Shown: one piece after another, positions 16,744-26,735 of the stretch
Numbering within the stretch: position 1 is the first letter of the stretch
Layout of the letters: the number at the start of each line of letters is the position of its first letter
DNA from: Candidatus Similichlamydia laticola
GTDB taxonomy: Bacteria > Chlamydiota > Chlamydiia > Chlamydiales > Parilichlamydiaceae
Length of the DNA stretch: 64,000 nt
Direction: 5' to 3'
Assembly (NCBI RefSeq): GCF_003339615.1
Contig: NZ_QQBG01000017.1
Coordinates: 1 to 64,000 of the forward strand
Position numbers and translations under genes: made by a program
The notes under the pieces: generated by a model
Databases searched by the model: none
What the model was told of the DNA's origin: nothing
Seen by the model: only the letters and a program-made list of their open reading frames with translations

Positions 16744-19700
16744 ATGACTCCAGACTATTTGTCACCTAGTGATCTAGGACCGCATCGCACCGTCAAAGAA
16801 ATCGAAATGACTCTTTCCTCTTGGTGGCAACGGCATGATATTTCCAATCGTTTGTTTTCTAAGAAAGAGGGACGTCCTGTCTTTCGTTTTTATGATGGAC
16901 CACCTTTTGCTACGGGCACACCACACTACGGTCATCTTTTGGCTGGTACAATCAAAGATGCTGTTCTTCGCTATTACGCCATGAATGGCTATTCCGTTCT
17001 TCAACCGTTTGGCTGGGATGCTCACGGGTTGCCCGTAGAATATGAGGTTGAAAGACAGTTAGGGCTTTCCTCTCGAGATCTGTCTTCCACTGAATTTATT
17101 CGTGCATGTCGAAAGGTTGTCGTGAGTTGTGATGCGCCTTGGAAGAAGATCATGCATCTTCTGGCCAGATGGGTGAACTGGGAGTCCAGTTGGCTAACTA
17201 TGGATCGTCCTTTCATGGAGTCTGTCTGGTGGGTTTTCAAACGACTCTATGAAAAGGGTCTGATCTACGAAGGCTACAAAGTGCTTCCTTTTAGCTGGAA
17301 GCTGGGTACGGCTCTTTCTAATTTTGAGGCAGGTGAAAACTACAAGGAGATTACATCGCATACCTTGGTTGTACAGTTTCCTTGTCTTGCCCGTGAGAAC
17401 ACGTTTTTTTTGGCTTGGACAACAACCCCATGGACTCTTCCTTCAAATCTTGCCCTTCTAGTTCACCCTGAACGGACCTACGTCATTCTCTGGGACGAGC
17501 AAAGTAGGAAACATTTTTGTTTGTGTGACACGCGAGTCTCTGATTTTTTCTCTGCCTTTCGAATAGTAGAGACCTTTAAGGGTTCAGAGTTAGAGGGATG
17601 GAGCTATTTACCTCCTTTTGATTGTTTCAAAAAGAAAAGGCCAGAAGCTTTCAAAGTCATTCTTGCTTCTTGTGTCTCTGATGAAGAGGGAACGGGTATC
17701 GTTCATGCTGCTCCTGGTTTTGGTGAAGATGACTTTTTGGCATGTCAAAGGAATGGGATTAAACCTGTTTGTCCTGTGTCAGAGACAGGTTGTTTCACGG
17801 ATGAAGTTCCTTTTCTTTCTGGTCAACATGTGCTTGATGTGACATCTGAGATTCGAACATATTTGCAACAAAATGACCTCCTCTTAAAAGAATTTCCTAT
17901 CGTTCATCGTTACCCATACTGTTGGCGCTCTGATACTCCTTTGATTTATCGTCTATCTGAAAGCTGGTTTCTTTCTGTTGAGCCATTTCGAGACCAACTT
18001 TTGCAGAAGAATCAAGAAATTCATTGGTCTCCTGCCCATATCCAAGAGGGTCGTTTTGGTAAATGGCTCGCCCAGGCACGTGACTGGTCTATTAGTCGAA
18101 AGAGGGTATGGGGTAATCCTTTGCCTGTATGGCGTTCGGAAGGAGGAGAGCTCCTCATTATGGGAAGCTGTCAAGAGCTGGAAAACTATTCAGGACAACC
18201 TCTAAAAGGTTTACATCGTGATCAACTCGATCAGGTTTCCTTCACATATCAAGGGAAAACTTTTAAGAGAGTCGATGCTGTTTTTGACTGCTGGTTTGAG
18301 TCTGGTTCTGTACCGTTTGCTCAGAACCATTACCCTTTTGATGGATCTAAACTTGAAGATATTCTTCCGGCTGATTTTATTGCTGAAGGAGTTGATCAAA
18401 CAAGAGGATGGTTTTACACCCTACACGTGCTTAGCGTTTTACTCGCTGGAAAGCCTGCTTTTCGTCATGTAATTGTAAATGGGATTATTTTGGCAGAAGA
18501 TGGCACTAAGATGTCCAAGCGCTTAAGAAATTATCCTGATCCGGAGGAGCTTCTCCTGCAACACGGAGCAGATGCTTTGCGGCTTTATCTCCTTAGAAGT
18601 GTCGCAGTTAAAGCAGAGAGCATCTGCTTCTCGGAAGAGGGTGTTGTTGCTGTTGCACGTCGAATTCTTTTCCCCTTACGCCATGCAGTCCAGTTTTTTC
18701 TTCAGCATTATCAGGAAGAGGCCATTCCTTTCCAGCAAGGAGACCAACCCGATCATATTCTCGACCAATGGCTTTTGTCCCGCCTTTCTACTGTTCTTCT
18801 TGCTGTTCGCAAGGGGTTTGAGACTTACGATCTTTTCTCAGCAACAGCCTCTCTTGCGCTCTTAGTCGATGATTTAAACAATTGGTATATCCGCCTGTCA
18901 CGGTTGCGCTTTAAGATGCCATTACATCGTGCCTCTGTGGGTGTTTTGCGATTTTTTCTATCTCAAATGGCCCGGCTCATTGCCCCTGTGACACCGTTTT
19001 TGGCTGAAGAGATTTACGTGAGTGTACATGATCGTGAAGCCATATCTGTTCATTTAACAGCTTTTCCTTCAGGTCTGGAATCAGATAGCGTACTAGAAGA
19101 CCAGATGGGTCTTTTACGAGAAATCGTGCAGGTAGGACACAGTTTAAGAAAAAAGATAAAGATTAGGGTGAGGCAGCCGCTTGCTAAGGTGTATCTAACC
19201 ACAGAAATGCATGCAGAATTCCTTTTGGCACATTCTGAACTGATCAAGTCTGAGCTTAATGTCAAGCAAGTTGTTCTGACAAAACCTGGTTGTTTAACAA
19301 CATACACGGTCAGACCTAATTTTAGGGTTTTAGGACGGCGTTTCGGGGCAAAAGTACAACGTCTTAAGTCTCTTTTGGAAAACCTGTCTCAAGAAGAAAC
19401 AACTTCTCTTCTTGAAAAGAAGGAGCATACTCTTGTTCTTGATGGAGAAACGATCTCTATTTCCCTGCATGAACTGTTGATCGAGCAAAAACCCCTTGAA
19501 GAGCAAAAAGTTCAGTCAGGTCATGGCTTTTCCCTTTCATTTGAAACAACTCTTAATGAAGACCTGCTGGAGGAAGGGGTTGTAAGGGAGTGTATCAGCA
19601 AACTGAATATGGCTAGAAAAGGTAGGGGGCTCGTTCAAGGAGAACCTATTAAATTATATCTTTCGGCCGAGCCCTACTCTCGTTTGGTTTTAGAAAAAAA

Positions 19701-19821
19701 TCAGCCCCTTATCCAAACGACTTGTTTTGTTCAAGAGGTCGTTTGGGTGGGGAGAGAAGACCTTTCAAATGCTATTTCGGCTTTAGAGGAAGAATGGGCC
19801 TTCTCTTTTCAAATTGGCTAA
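16744..19821 (+). CDS. ileS: Isoleucyl-tRNA synthetase
   Basis: A class I synthetase of 1025 residues, the long (eukaryote-like) type typical of Chlamydia. The HIGH motif is HYGH at residues 61-64, the KMSKR motif is at about 589-593, and the editing domain contains TTTPWTLPSNLAL and GIVHAAPGFGEDD. ATG 16744 is the start. Its TAA overlaps by three bases the convergent stop of lepB, the partner also found next to ileS in C. trachomatis. Confidence 0.98.
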   Translation: MTPDYLSPSDLGPHRTVKEIEMTLSSWWQRHDISNRLFSKKEGRPVFRFYDGPPFATGTPHYGHLLAGTIKDAVLRYYAMNGYSVLQPFGWDAHGLPVEYEVERQLGLSSRDLSSTEFIRACRKVVVSCDAPWKKIMHLLARWVNWESSWLTMDRPFMESVWWVFKRLYEKGLIYEGYKVLPFSWKLGTALSNFEAGENYKEITSHTLVVQFPCLARENTFFLAWTTTPWTLPSNLALLVHPERTYVILWDEQSRKHFCLCDTRVSDFFSAFRIVETFKGSELEGWSYLPPFDCFKKKRPEAFKVILASCVSDEEGTGIVHAAPGFGEDDFLACQRNGIKPVCPVSETGCFTDEVPFLSGQHVLDVTSEIRTYLQQNDLLLKEFPIVHRYPYCWRSDTPLIYRLSESWFLSVEPFRDQLLQKNQEIHWSPAHIQEGRFGKWLAQARDWSISRKRVWGNPLPVWRSEGGELLIMGSCQELENYSGQPLKGLHRDQLDQVSFTYQGKTFKRVDAVFDCWFESGSVPFAQNHYPFDGSKLEDILPADFIAEGVDQTRGWFYTLHVLSVLLAGKPAFRHVIVNGIILAEDGTKMSKRLRNYPDPEELLLQHGADALRLYLLRSVAVKAESICFSEEGVVAVARRILFPLRHAVQFFLQHYQEEAIPFQQGDQPDHILDQWLLSRLSTVLLAVRKGFETYDLFSATASLALLVDDLNNWYIRLSRLRFKMPLHRASVGVLRFFLSQMARLIAPVTPFLAEEIYVSVHDREAISVHLTAFPSGLESDSVLEDQMGLLREIVQVGHSLRKKIKIRVRQPLAKVYLTTEMHAEFLLAHSELIKSELNVKQVVLTKPGCLTTYTVRPNFRVLGRRFGAKVQRLKSLLENLSQEETTSLLEKKEHTLVLDGETISISLHELLIEQKPLEEQKVQSGHGFSLSFETTLNEDLLEEGVVRECISKLNMARKGRGLVQGEPIKLYLSAEPYSRLVLEKNQPLIQTTCFVQEVVWVGREDLSNAISALEEEWAFSFQIG

Positions 19822-21635
19822 GAGTGATTCAGTTCCTTTAAAATATCGACCCACTGTTTGCCCGCTAAGGCTCGTTTTCCAGCTCGGACAATAGACAAGA
19901 AACGTAAACAGTAGAAAAAGAGAACAACGCTCCAAAGACCGATGCCGTATAGATTAGGTAAGAATTGGGATAAGGTGAGTTTCTGCCCTAAGAGAGAAGA
20001 AAGAGGCCAAAAGAAGAAAAGGGCGCGACCTTGAATATTTTTTTCAGGGACAAACCCGAAATCTCTACTATCGCTACTCCCGACATGGTTATCTCCTAAA
20101 AGGAGCAGATGCCCTTCGGGGACCTCTAATCCGTATGTTTTCATAAACTCTCGATCTAGCTCGCCAGATCGAAGAAGAGGGGAACGTTGCGGTAAAAAAG
20201 GGGAATAGCTTTGCCATTCTGTTTGTTTCTTTTTCTCATTCTCCAAAAAGGCAACCAGATTGGGATCGCTTTTAAAGAGAATCGGTTTTCCCATAACGTA
20301 TAGGTCTCCATAACGGAAGTAGGCAAAACGTAGGGGGGCTAACTGATCTCTTTCCCAGTGAATGCCTCTTCTGAACATATGTAAAAAAAGTTCTTCTGAA
20401 TGGTACAAAATATGGTTTTCCGGCAATCGAGAGAGGTTTCCTGTCCACCCCATTTGGTATCCTATCCCTTCAAAGAAATCGAAAGTGCCGTCTGGGGCCC
20501 CCTGAAAGGGTGAAGTCTCTTCTGAAAAAGATCCGTATTTGTGCACATGCTCGTCCTTCACAACAAAGCGAGAAGTGTAAAGTGCCTTTCGCAGGCGTAG
20601 CCACTGTTGCTCTGTTAGTTCGATCGTGCTTTTGAAAAGGAAAAAAGGACTTAAACTATCCTTAGTACGGAAGGCACCGATTTGTGGTGTCGGGCTGTGG
20701 TGAAGTTCAAGCTTCCAGACAGGAAAGGCATTTCCAAACCGGTGTGTCTTTCGCAGATTGACTTGGGCGAATCTGTCAATTCCCCAAGGGAAAAGTTCTC
20801 CAGAGCCGATACAGGTTAGTTTACCCCTTGCCGATCGATCGTGTTCCGAAGCCCACCAAGGAAGATTAAAGTAACACAACTCCAAATCATCATTGGATTT
20901 AGACCGTTTCTTGATTCGACCTCCCCAGTGAATCATAGGTAAATATTCATGGGAACATTCTTCCGGGTTTAATGTCTGGTTCTTGTCATCCTTGTCCAAA
21001 ACGTAGGCCCGGCCAGCATCGAAAAAGACACGATCGCCCCCCTTAGCAATGAGGCGCTTTACAAACCTTTTCTTCATCTTGATGAAGCCGAGAAAATACA
21101 TGTCTGGATCAGGGATATCTAAATCTTCACAAGAAAAGGAAACAATGTCACCTCGACGTAATTTGTCGCTGTCTAGATACCATTGAGTCAGCTTGAAGGG
21201 GTGGTTGATTCCGAAAGCTGTCTTGGAGACAACAAGATGATCCCTTTCCTTGATGGTTGGCCTCATGGATCCTGTGGGAACACGATAAGTCTCAAAAAGG
21301 AGGGCCCGGAAAAGAAATACGCTTAAAAGCGTGGTAAGAAGAGAGAATGTTTTTGCTGGAAAGGAGCGAAGATAGGAAAGAAAATGAGAGCGCTCAGCTT
21401 TCTTCAACTGCTGGTGTAAGTCTTGCCTTTCGGCTAGACACTCGACATCTCCCTTCGAAATTTTATTGGCCAGTTGCACACAAGAAAGTGCTAGTAACTG
21501 TGCCGTTTCATCAGGAATTCTTTTCCTTAGTCGCTTGTCCCAAAATTTTAACCAGGCTGAAGCCTGAGCTAAGTAAGCATACGCCTCTCCGAAAGATCGA
21601 TAGAGTCGATAGGTTTCGAATAAGTGAAACAACAT
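19818..21635 (-). CDS. lepB: Signal peptidase I, large chlamydial form
   Basis: Cleaves signal peptides from Sec-exported proteins at the inner membrane. It has about 605 residues, against 250-320 in most bacteria; C. trachomatis LepB is similarly long. The catalytic Ser is in VPTGSMRPT (residue about 122), the Lys in KRLIAKGGDRV, and the family box GDNHVGSSDSRDFG is near the C-terminus. A large insert lies between the Lys and that box. A membrane span precedes the Ser, and a second hydrophobic helix lies close to the C-terminus. The start could be ATG 21635 or TTG 21641; no good ribosome-binding site decides it. Confidence 0.95.
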   Translation of the reverse strand: MLFHLFETYRLYRSFGEAYAYLAQASAWLKFWDKRLRKRIPDETAQLLALSCVQLANKISKGDVECLAERQDLHQQLKKAERSHFLSYLRSFPAKTFSLLTTLLSVFLFRALLFETYRVPTGSMRPTIKERDHLVVSKTAFGINHPFKLTQWYLDSDKLRRGDIVSFSCEDLDIPDPDMYFLGFIKMKKRFVKRLIAKGGDRVFFDAGRAYVLDKDDKNQTLNPEECSHEYLPMIHWGGRIKKRSKSNDDLELCYFNLPWWASEHDRSARGKLTCIGSGELFPWGIDRFAQVNLRKTHRFGNAFPVWKLELHHSPTPQIGAFRTKDSLSPFFLFKSTIELTEQQWLRLRKALYTSRFVVKDEHVHKYGSFSEETSPFQGAPDGTFDFFEGIGYQMGWTGNLSRLPENHILYHSEELFLHMFRRGIHWERDQLAPLRFAYFRYGDLYVMGKPILFKSDPNLVAFLENEKKKQTEWQSYSPFLPQRSPLLRSGELDREFMKTYGLEVPEGHLLLLGDNHVGSSDSRDFGFVPEKNIQGRALFFFWPLSSLLGQKLTLSQFLPNLYGIGLWSVVLFFYCLRFLSIVRAGKRALAGKQWVDILKELNHS

Positions 21636-21728
21636 AGGCAAGGTTCGGTCTAGAGAGCTCTTGCAATGTAGAAAGCATCACAAGGTTGCTCTGTGTTCTT
21701 TACAAGATATGATTTCTTGAACAAGAAA

Positions 21729-22811
21729 CTAGGCCTTTTTCTCTTTCTTAGAAAGCTTGCAAACGATTTGAGTGAAAAATCCTGTCAAAACGAGATTGAG
21801 TGCTAGGGAGAGGATAGCAATAGTTGCAGGAGCCTCTCGTGTCCCGTTGGTGGAAGCAAGAATGAGGACACCTGCTCCTACCTCACCCCGAGGAAGCATC
21901 GACACAGCAAGTGCAAGACGTTCTTTAGGGGACGCCTCATCCGAGTAAAAGAGCGCAGAAACGGCTTTGCCTATGTTGGCAACTTGTGTCAAAAGTATTG
22001 TTTGAAAAAGGAGCTGCCAAATCTGTCTCTCTTGCAAGAGGAACTGAAGAAGAGGTGGCATAGAGGCCCCAACGAGCAACATGAAAGAGCTCGTGATCAG
22101 TTTGTCGATCCAGTCTTGTTGCTCAACACGATCGTCTTTCTCTTTGATCAGTGCTCCAAGAGTGAAAGCAGGAACAAGAACATCGAGGTCGACGCCCTGA
22201 GTTTGGAGAATATGACACACTGCCGTAATAAGAACTGCATAAGCAACCTTGAATAGGTTGGAGTGGGGCAGGTTAAAATGATTGCTTCTTTTCCAAACTA
22301 AACCAAAGAGGGCTAGGATGATTGAGATGGTAATAAAGAGGTAAGGAGAGAAACCAAAGTTAAGGAGCCGTATCGGAATGAGTAAAATCAAGGTGTATAG
22401 ATCATCGAGTATTGCCAAAATTTTTGCCTTCTTGAAGACCCAAGTCTTCGATAGCCCTCCTGCTTCTAACATGGAAAAAAGGATACCCGCTGACGTGGGT
22501 GCTGCAAAGCAGCCAAGTAATAGACAGCTTTTCCACCAGTTGGCCTCTGGGTAGGGAAACATGAAGAAAAACAGAAGGGAACAGAGTAGCCAAGGACAAA
22601 CAGATCCTAAGATGGCTACCAGGTGGTCTCTGTGTGTATTTTTTTTGGGCAATTGAAATTCGATTCCTACTCCAAGCATAATGTAAGCAAGGCAGAAAGA
22701 GGCTAGCCCGTGGATGGTCGTGCGGATAGACGTCATTTCAGGGCCAACAAGGGTTTGTGCAAATACAAAACCGAACATTAACAAAGAAGAGTAGACCATT
22801 ATCAGTAACAT
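21729..22811 (-). CDS. Cation:proton antiporter (CPA family, Na+/H+ exchanger)
   Basis: An inner-membrane exchanger of 360 residues with about ten membrane spans. The family motifs are AILDDLYTL (ion-binding Asp pair) and SMLPRGEVGAGVLI, typical of Kef/NhaP-like carriers. A VVGPE-like element (VGPEMTS) lies near the N-terminus. It has no regulatory RCK/TrkA domain. A sodium exchanger next to the sodium-pumping NQR operon fits a sodium-based energy economy, but substrate choice (Na+ or K+) is inferred. The 208 bases upstream, before nqrE, show no gene. Confidence 0.85.
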   Translation of the reverse strand: MLLIMVYSSLLMFGFVFAQTLVGPEMTSIRTTIHGLASFCLAYIMLGVGIEFQLPKKNTHRDHLVAILGSVCPWLLCSLLFFFMFPYPEANWWKSCLLLGCFAAPTSAGILFSMLEAGGLSKTWVFKKAKILAILDDLYTLILLIPIRLLNFGFSPYLFITISIILALFGLVWKRSNHFNLPHSNLFKVAYAVLITAVCHILQTQGVDLDVLVPAFTLGALIKEKDDRVEQQDWIDKLITSSFMLLVGASMPPLLQFLLQERQIWQLLFQTILLTQVANIGKAVSALFYSDEASPKERLALAVSMLPRGEVGAGVLILASTNGTREAPATIAILSLALNLVLTGFFTQIVCKLSKKEKKA

Positions 22812-23019
22812 AGAGGGAAATCCTTGCTCTCGTTTTCACTAGAGGCCAAGAATCGCGATTATCCGGACGTTTTGATCAACTGCTGTAGATGTCGTGTCAA
22901 TGTCCACTTGTACTTTCGTAGAGAAGCGCTATTCGACCTCCAAATCGTCTCTACTTCCAGGTTACTATGATTGTTATTACTTTGTTGCCTTTACACGTGA
23001 AATTTCCATTTTTTCAAGC

Positions 23020-23661
23020 CTAGCTTGAGAGGTCCAAACCGGCCAACCCGGCAAAAGCCATAGAAAGGAGCCCCATGATGATAAAGGTAATAGGTGCTCC
23101 CTCTGCGCAGGGTGGCAAAGCAGAAATGCGAATTCTCTTGCGTAATCCTGCTAAGAGAAGAATAGCCAACCACCATCCAACCCCAGCGCCTACTTGGTAC
23201 ACAAGGTGCTCAGGAAAAGAATAACCTTCTTGTAAGCTCGTGGTACAGGCAGCCAGAATAGCACAGTTGACAGCTAGTAGCTTGAGATAAACACCAATGG
23301 AAGCACTTAGTTCTTGCAAAAATGTATCCAGCAAAAGGCTCAATACCTGGACACTGCCACAGGTCAGAGAGAGAAGAACCAGAAAAGTCATGTGGCTCAG
23401 ATCAACTGTACTACTCCCTTCCAAGGGTAGCCAGGACAGGGCACCTAACTTGATAAAGTAAGTATAAAGAAACCAGTTCAGAGAATTACTGACCGTCATG
23501 ATCGTGATAACAGAGAGCCCGAGAGCATTTGCTTTCTTAATGGAATCAGAACAGGACAAGCAAGTGCACATCCCTAAAAATTTAGCCCATAGGTAATTGT
23601 CGATGAATGCGGCTTGAAAGAACAGGAGAGATAAAGGCATACGAAGGGGTAGTTCTGGCAT
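23020..23661 (-). CDS. nqrE: Na+-translocating NADH:quinone reductase subunit E
   Basis: An integral subunit of the respiratory sodium pump. The 213 residues form six membrane spans, with the conserved cysteine regions FLGMCTCLS and LLAVNCAILAAC that hold the iron site together with NqrD. Last gene of nqrB-C-D-E. ATG 23661 is used; a second Met seven residues later is also possible. The accessory genes nqrA and nqrF are not in the window, as in Chlamydia where they are elsewhere. Confidence 0.95.
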   Translation of the reverse strand: MPELPLRMPLSLLFFQAAFIDNYLWAKFLGMCTCLSCSDSIKKANALGLSVITIMTVSNSLNWFLYTYFIKLGALSWLPLEGSSTVDLSHMTFLVLLSLTCGSVQVLSLLLDTFLQELSASIGVYLKLLAVNCAILAACTTSLQEGYSFPEHLVYQVGAGVGWWLAILLLAGLRKRIRISALPPCAEGAPITFIIMGLLSMAFAGLAGLDLSS

Positions 23662-23671
23662 AACTACAGCC

Positions 23672-24319
23672 TCACTTTGCTGGTCGTTTGAAAAACATCA
23701 TAATCACTGCCAGAACAAAGAAAGCTCCGCTAGGCAAAAGGAAGATCCCTACGTTTTGAAGAAGATTAGGGTTAAGGGAGTTTGCATACCATCGTTCTGG
23801 AAAAAGGGAGAGTCCTAGGATGGAACCATTACCGAGTAACTCACGAAAAAAAGCTACGGTGATCAGAGTGAAGCCATATTGAAGACCCGCTCTTAAGCCA
23901 TCACGCATTGCTTTCAAAGGGGGGTGATACATAGCATAAGATTCACATCTACCCAATACGATACAATTGGTTGCAATGAGGTTGATATAGATCGCTAGTG
24001 TTTTGTATTTTTTATATAAAAAAGATTTCAAGAGTTGCTCTGTGATAATGCAAAAAGTGCAAATGATAATCATTTGAAGAACAAGTCGGGTTGTATCAGG
24101 AATTTGCTTACGTAGCACAGAAACGAAACAAGTGGACATGCAGGTAATGAAACAAACTCCAATTGTCATGATCAAGGCGTTGCTAACTTGGTTAGTCACC
24201 CCGAGAGCGGAACAGATGCCAAGATTTGCAACAAAAATCTGATGGTCCTCAAAAAAAAACTTTCTGAGGCGATAGGAAATAAGTCTCCCCCTTCTGGATA
24301 CCGACTGTTCGGTGTTCAT
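23672..24319 (-). CDS. nqrD: Na+-translocating NADH:quinone reductase subunit D
   Basis: A membrane subunit homologous to NqrE/RnfE, 215 residues. It has the paired cysteine motifs NLGICSALG and LIATNCIVLGRCE and about six spans. ATG 24319 overlaps the nqrC stop as ATGA, and nqrE follows after ten bases. It works in the Na+-NQR complex coupling NADH oxidation to sodium export. Confidence 0.96.
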   Translation of the reverse strand: MNTEQSVSRRGRLISYRLRKFFFEDHQIFVANLGICSALGVTNQVSNALIMTIGVCFITCMSTCFVSVLRKQIPDTTRLVLQMIIICTFCIITEQLLKSFLYKKYKTLAIYINLIATNCIVLGRCESYAMYHPPLKAMRDGLRAGLQYGFTLITVAFFRELLGNGSILGLSLFPERWYANSLNPNLLQNVGIFLLPSGAFFVLAVIMMFFKRPAK

Positions 24320-25140
24320 TTTGATTGATCCCTCTGTTTGATCAAAAACATGCGATAAGCAGCTAGGGTAGTCTGATACGCTTGTGTCACGCCAATTCCA
24401 GTTAAAGTTGCTCCTGATCTTCCGTCCACGGCAGAAAATCGTTTAGGAGATTTGTTCCATTTACTTTCTACACCTCCCTGAACAACATAGAGTCCTAAAG
24501 GAGCCTCCTCGTCACCTTGGACAGGAAAAATTTTTTTTCCAATTAGTTGTTTTTGCCATTTCGGATCAGAAATGAAATCTCCTAACCCTGGTGTTTCTTG
24601 GTGTTCATGCCATGTTGCCCCTCGTACTGTATCTGCATCTGCTTCTAAACAGAGGTAACCTCGAATAGGCCCCCAAAGTCCTTTTCCTTGCACAGGGAGA
24701 ATAAAGGCTTCCACTTGTCCAGTTTTGCTGTTTTCTGAGAGGAGGAGATAGACAAGTTTTCGAGGCAAGGTATGAAAGCCTTTTTTTTGCCCTAGAACCA
24801 TGTAATCTTGTTCCTGTTCTCCGAGTTCTTGGAAGGTTTTCAAACTATTGTGCTTATCAATTAGCATGGCTCGGATTCTTGCTTGGATCAGTTCAAGGAC
24901 TTCGCTTTCCGTCGCGTATTGGCCCTTTTTTTTTCCTTGCATGTAACGTCCTTTATCATCCAGTAATCTGGCCGAAATGAGCAGTTCTTTTTTCTTATCA
25001 ATTAAGATAGAGCGTTCTTGAATCGGTTTTAAGGCACATGTGATAAGGGAAAGGGCAAGGGAGCAGGTCAAACAAATAAATCCGGTAACCAGAAGGGTCC
25101 TTCTGTTTTCTGTTTTCTCTTCTAGCTGATGTTCAGGCAC
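24316..25140 (-). CDS. nqrC: Na+-translocating NADH:quinone reductase subunit C
   Basis: A 274-residue subunit with one N-terminal membrane span and a periplasmic domain carrying covalent FMN. The flavinylation motif DGRSGATLT is present near the C-terminus, with the acceptor Thr. I place the start at GTG 25140, preceded by GGAGGGGAAGGA and overlapping the nqrB stop by eight bases; the frame is open 27 codons further upstream inside nqrB, but those residues do not look like NqrC. Confidence 0.93.
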   Translation of the reverse strand: MPEHQLEEKTENRRTLLVTGFICLTCSLALSLITCALKPIQERSILIDKKKELLISARLLDDKGRYMQGKKKGQYATESEVLELIQARIRAMLIDKHNSLKTFQELGEQEQDYMVLGQKKGFHTLPRKLVYLLLSENSKTGQVEAFILPVQGKGLWGPIRGYLCLEADADTVRGATWHEHQETPGLGDFISDPKWQKQLIGKKIFPVQGDEEAPLGLYVVQGGVESKWNKSPKRFSAVDGRSGATLTGIGVTQAYQTTLAAYRMFLIKQRDQSK

Positions 25141-26575
25141 TCCTTCCCCTCCGGAAACGTCTGGCCATGAAGTGCAGTTCCAAAGCAAGCTGGTCCAAGA
25201 GGGGTGCGACAACATTTCCAATCAGAATGGAAAACATGACACCTTCTTTAAAGGCGCTACTCTTGAGACGGACCAACATCACTAAGGACCCTATCAAAAA
25301 ACCGTAGAGGATTCTTGCGTATTTGTCAGCAGGTGCTGAGACCGGATCGGTAGCCATAAAGACAGTTCCAAAGGCAAGTCCTCCCATCATGAGATGTACG
25401 TGAGCCGGAATGGCATACTTTGCATAAAGCTCGAAGGGATTTTGTTGAAAGGAAGCTAACCACTTCAGCCCTACAAGCGTGATAAGGCTTCCTAAGAATA
25501 CAGACAGCATGATGAAGCCAGAGGCGACTCTATACCAAAGAAGAATGAGGGCACTCGAAAGAGGACCAATTAACCCTACTTCTCCACAGCAACCTGGTCT
25601 TACCCCCATCAGAAGGCCAAAAATCGTGTAAGGCGGCTCTCCCAGGTAGAGTTTGGCCATATGCACAGCAGGAATGAACAACTCTTTTTTGAGTCCAAGT
25701 CCATATCTCTCCCTCGAGGAGGTCAGAAAGGCTTCAAGTTGTTTACTGTTCAATGCTCCTAAATGCTTTCTGCTTTGGTTCCGTCTCGTCCATTTTTCGA
25801 AGATTTTTTCTAATTCTTTCGAGGGGGCAATGGAATGGGGACTGAGATGGAGGGCCAAGGCATCTAGGTGAATTTGTCGAACTTCTTTTGTGATAGCTAA
25901 TTGTCCTAAGGGGGATGAAGCTGAAATCATGTCTGCAGCTCGTCTTGTACCCCTTTGCTGCGTCATAGCTTCAACAGACTGTTGAACCGAGTGCATGTCA
26001 GGGGCAATCCATACATCTCCACAAAAATTTCCAGGAAAAGAAAGGACCAAGAAGCAACGAGCAATGAGCGCTGGGTTAAAGACATTCATCCCGTGTCCTC
26101 CAAAAACCTCCTTTCCAAAGAGTGTCCCCATTGTTATGCCAAAAGCCACCATCCATAGGGGAATAGTCGGTGGCATGGCTAGCGCAAAGATCAACCCGGT
26201 TACAATCCACCATCGAGAAGGTTCCTTCCCCCTCATTTTTGAACCAGTCCACTCTGTGAGAAAAGAGAAAAAACAAGCTGTAAAGGTAATTGGAATAAGA
26301 CAAAGAAGTCCTGAGGCAATAACATGTAGCGGGTTAAGGGCCCTGAAGCAGAATTGGACGTAATCAGAAGGGGTTTTGGTTGCTTTGTAAAATTCCGTTA
26401 GAAGAGAGAGATCTTCAGACGAAAAAACGAGAGAGTGGATCCCGACAGACCATGCCCCGGTGCAAAAGCAAGGGATTAGGGCTATTATCAGAATTCCAAT
26501 CCAGTTATCTAGAGTTATAGCATTGTATATATAGGGTGGATTTTTTCGAGTCGACCCTGTTTGTTGATGGATCAT
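25133..26575 (-). CDS. nqrB: Na+-translocating NADH:quinone reductase subunit B
   Basis: The largest membrane subunit, about 480 residues with roughly ten spans, taking part in sodium transport and holding riboflavin and a covalent FMN. The core GKEVFGGHGMNVFNPALIARCFL and C-terminal MATDPVSAP are typical. At the flavinylation site the sequence reads DMISASSPLG: the usual acceptor Thr before PL is a Ser (codon TCC). I prefer ATG 26575, with AAAGGG eight bases upstream, over GTG 26623. First gene of the nqrBCDE operon; divergent from uhpC. Confidence 0.94.
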   Translation of the reverse strand: MIHQQTGSTRKNPPYIYNAITLDNWIGILIIALIPCFCTGAWSVGIHSLVFSSEDLSLLTEFYKATKTPSDYVQFCFRALNPLHVIASGLLCLIPITFTACFFSFLTEWTGSKMRGKEPSRWWIVTGLIFALAMPPTIPLWMVAFGITMGTLFGKEVFGGHGMNVFNPALIARCFLVLSFPGNFCGDVWIAPDMHSVQQSVEAMTQQRGTRRAADMISASSPLGQLAITKEVRQIHLDALALHLSPHSIAPSKELEKIFEKWTRRNQSRKHLGALNSKQLEAFLTSSRERYGLGLKKELFIPAVHMAKLYLGEPPYTIFGLLMGVRPGCCGEVGLIGPLSSALILLWYRVASGFIMLSVFLGSLITLVGLKWLASFQQNPFELYAKYAIPAHVHLMMGGLAFGTVFMATDPVSAPADKYARILYGFLIGSLVMLVRLKSSAFKEGVMFSILIGNVVAPLLDQLALELHFMARRFRRGRSA

Positions 26576-26735
26576 AGCGGAAACCCTTTTCCGTTCAATG
26601 GGGTAGGTGGTTCGCCGTTTCACTCGTTCAAGAGAACGAATTCAGGGGCCTCGTTCGGGCGAGATAAAGGATGTGTGCATTAATCTCAATGCGTAAATTT
26701 TGTTTGAGTCCTCGAGGAGAAGGGGAATACATTGG

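Noticed and set aside
16220-16747. Two short plus-strand ORFs between hisS and ileS
   Set aside because: They are antisense to the tmRNA gene, which fully explains the conservation and structure of this stretch.
22918-22954. Inverted repeat GTAGAGA/TCTCTAC between the antiporter gene and nqrE
   Set aside because: A 7-bp stem with a 23-base loop and no T-run; too weak to call a terminator or operator.
23014-23028. Hairpin TCAAGC-CTA-GCTTGA at the nqrE stop codon
   Set aside because: On the nqr coding strand the hairpin is followed by A rather than T residues, so it does not look like a terminator for that operon.
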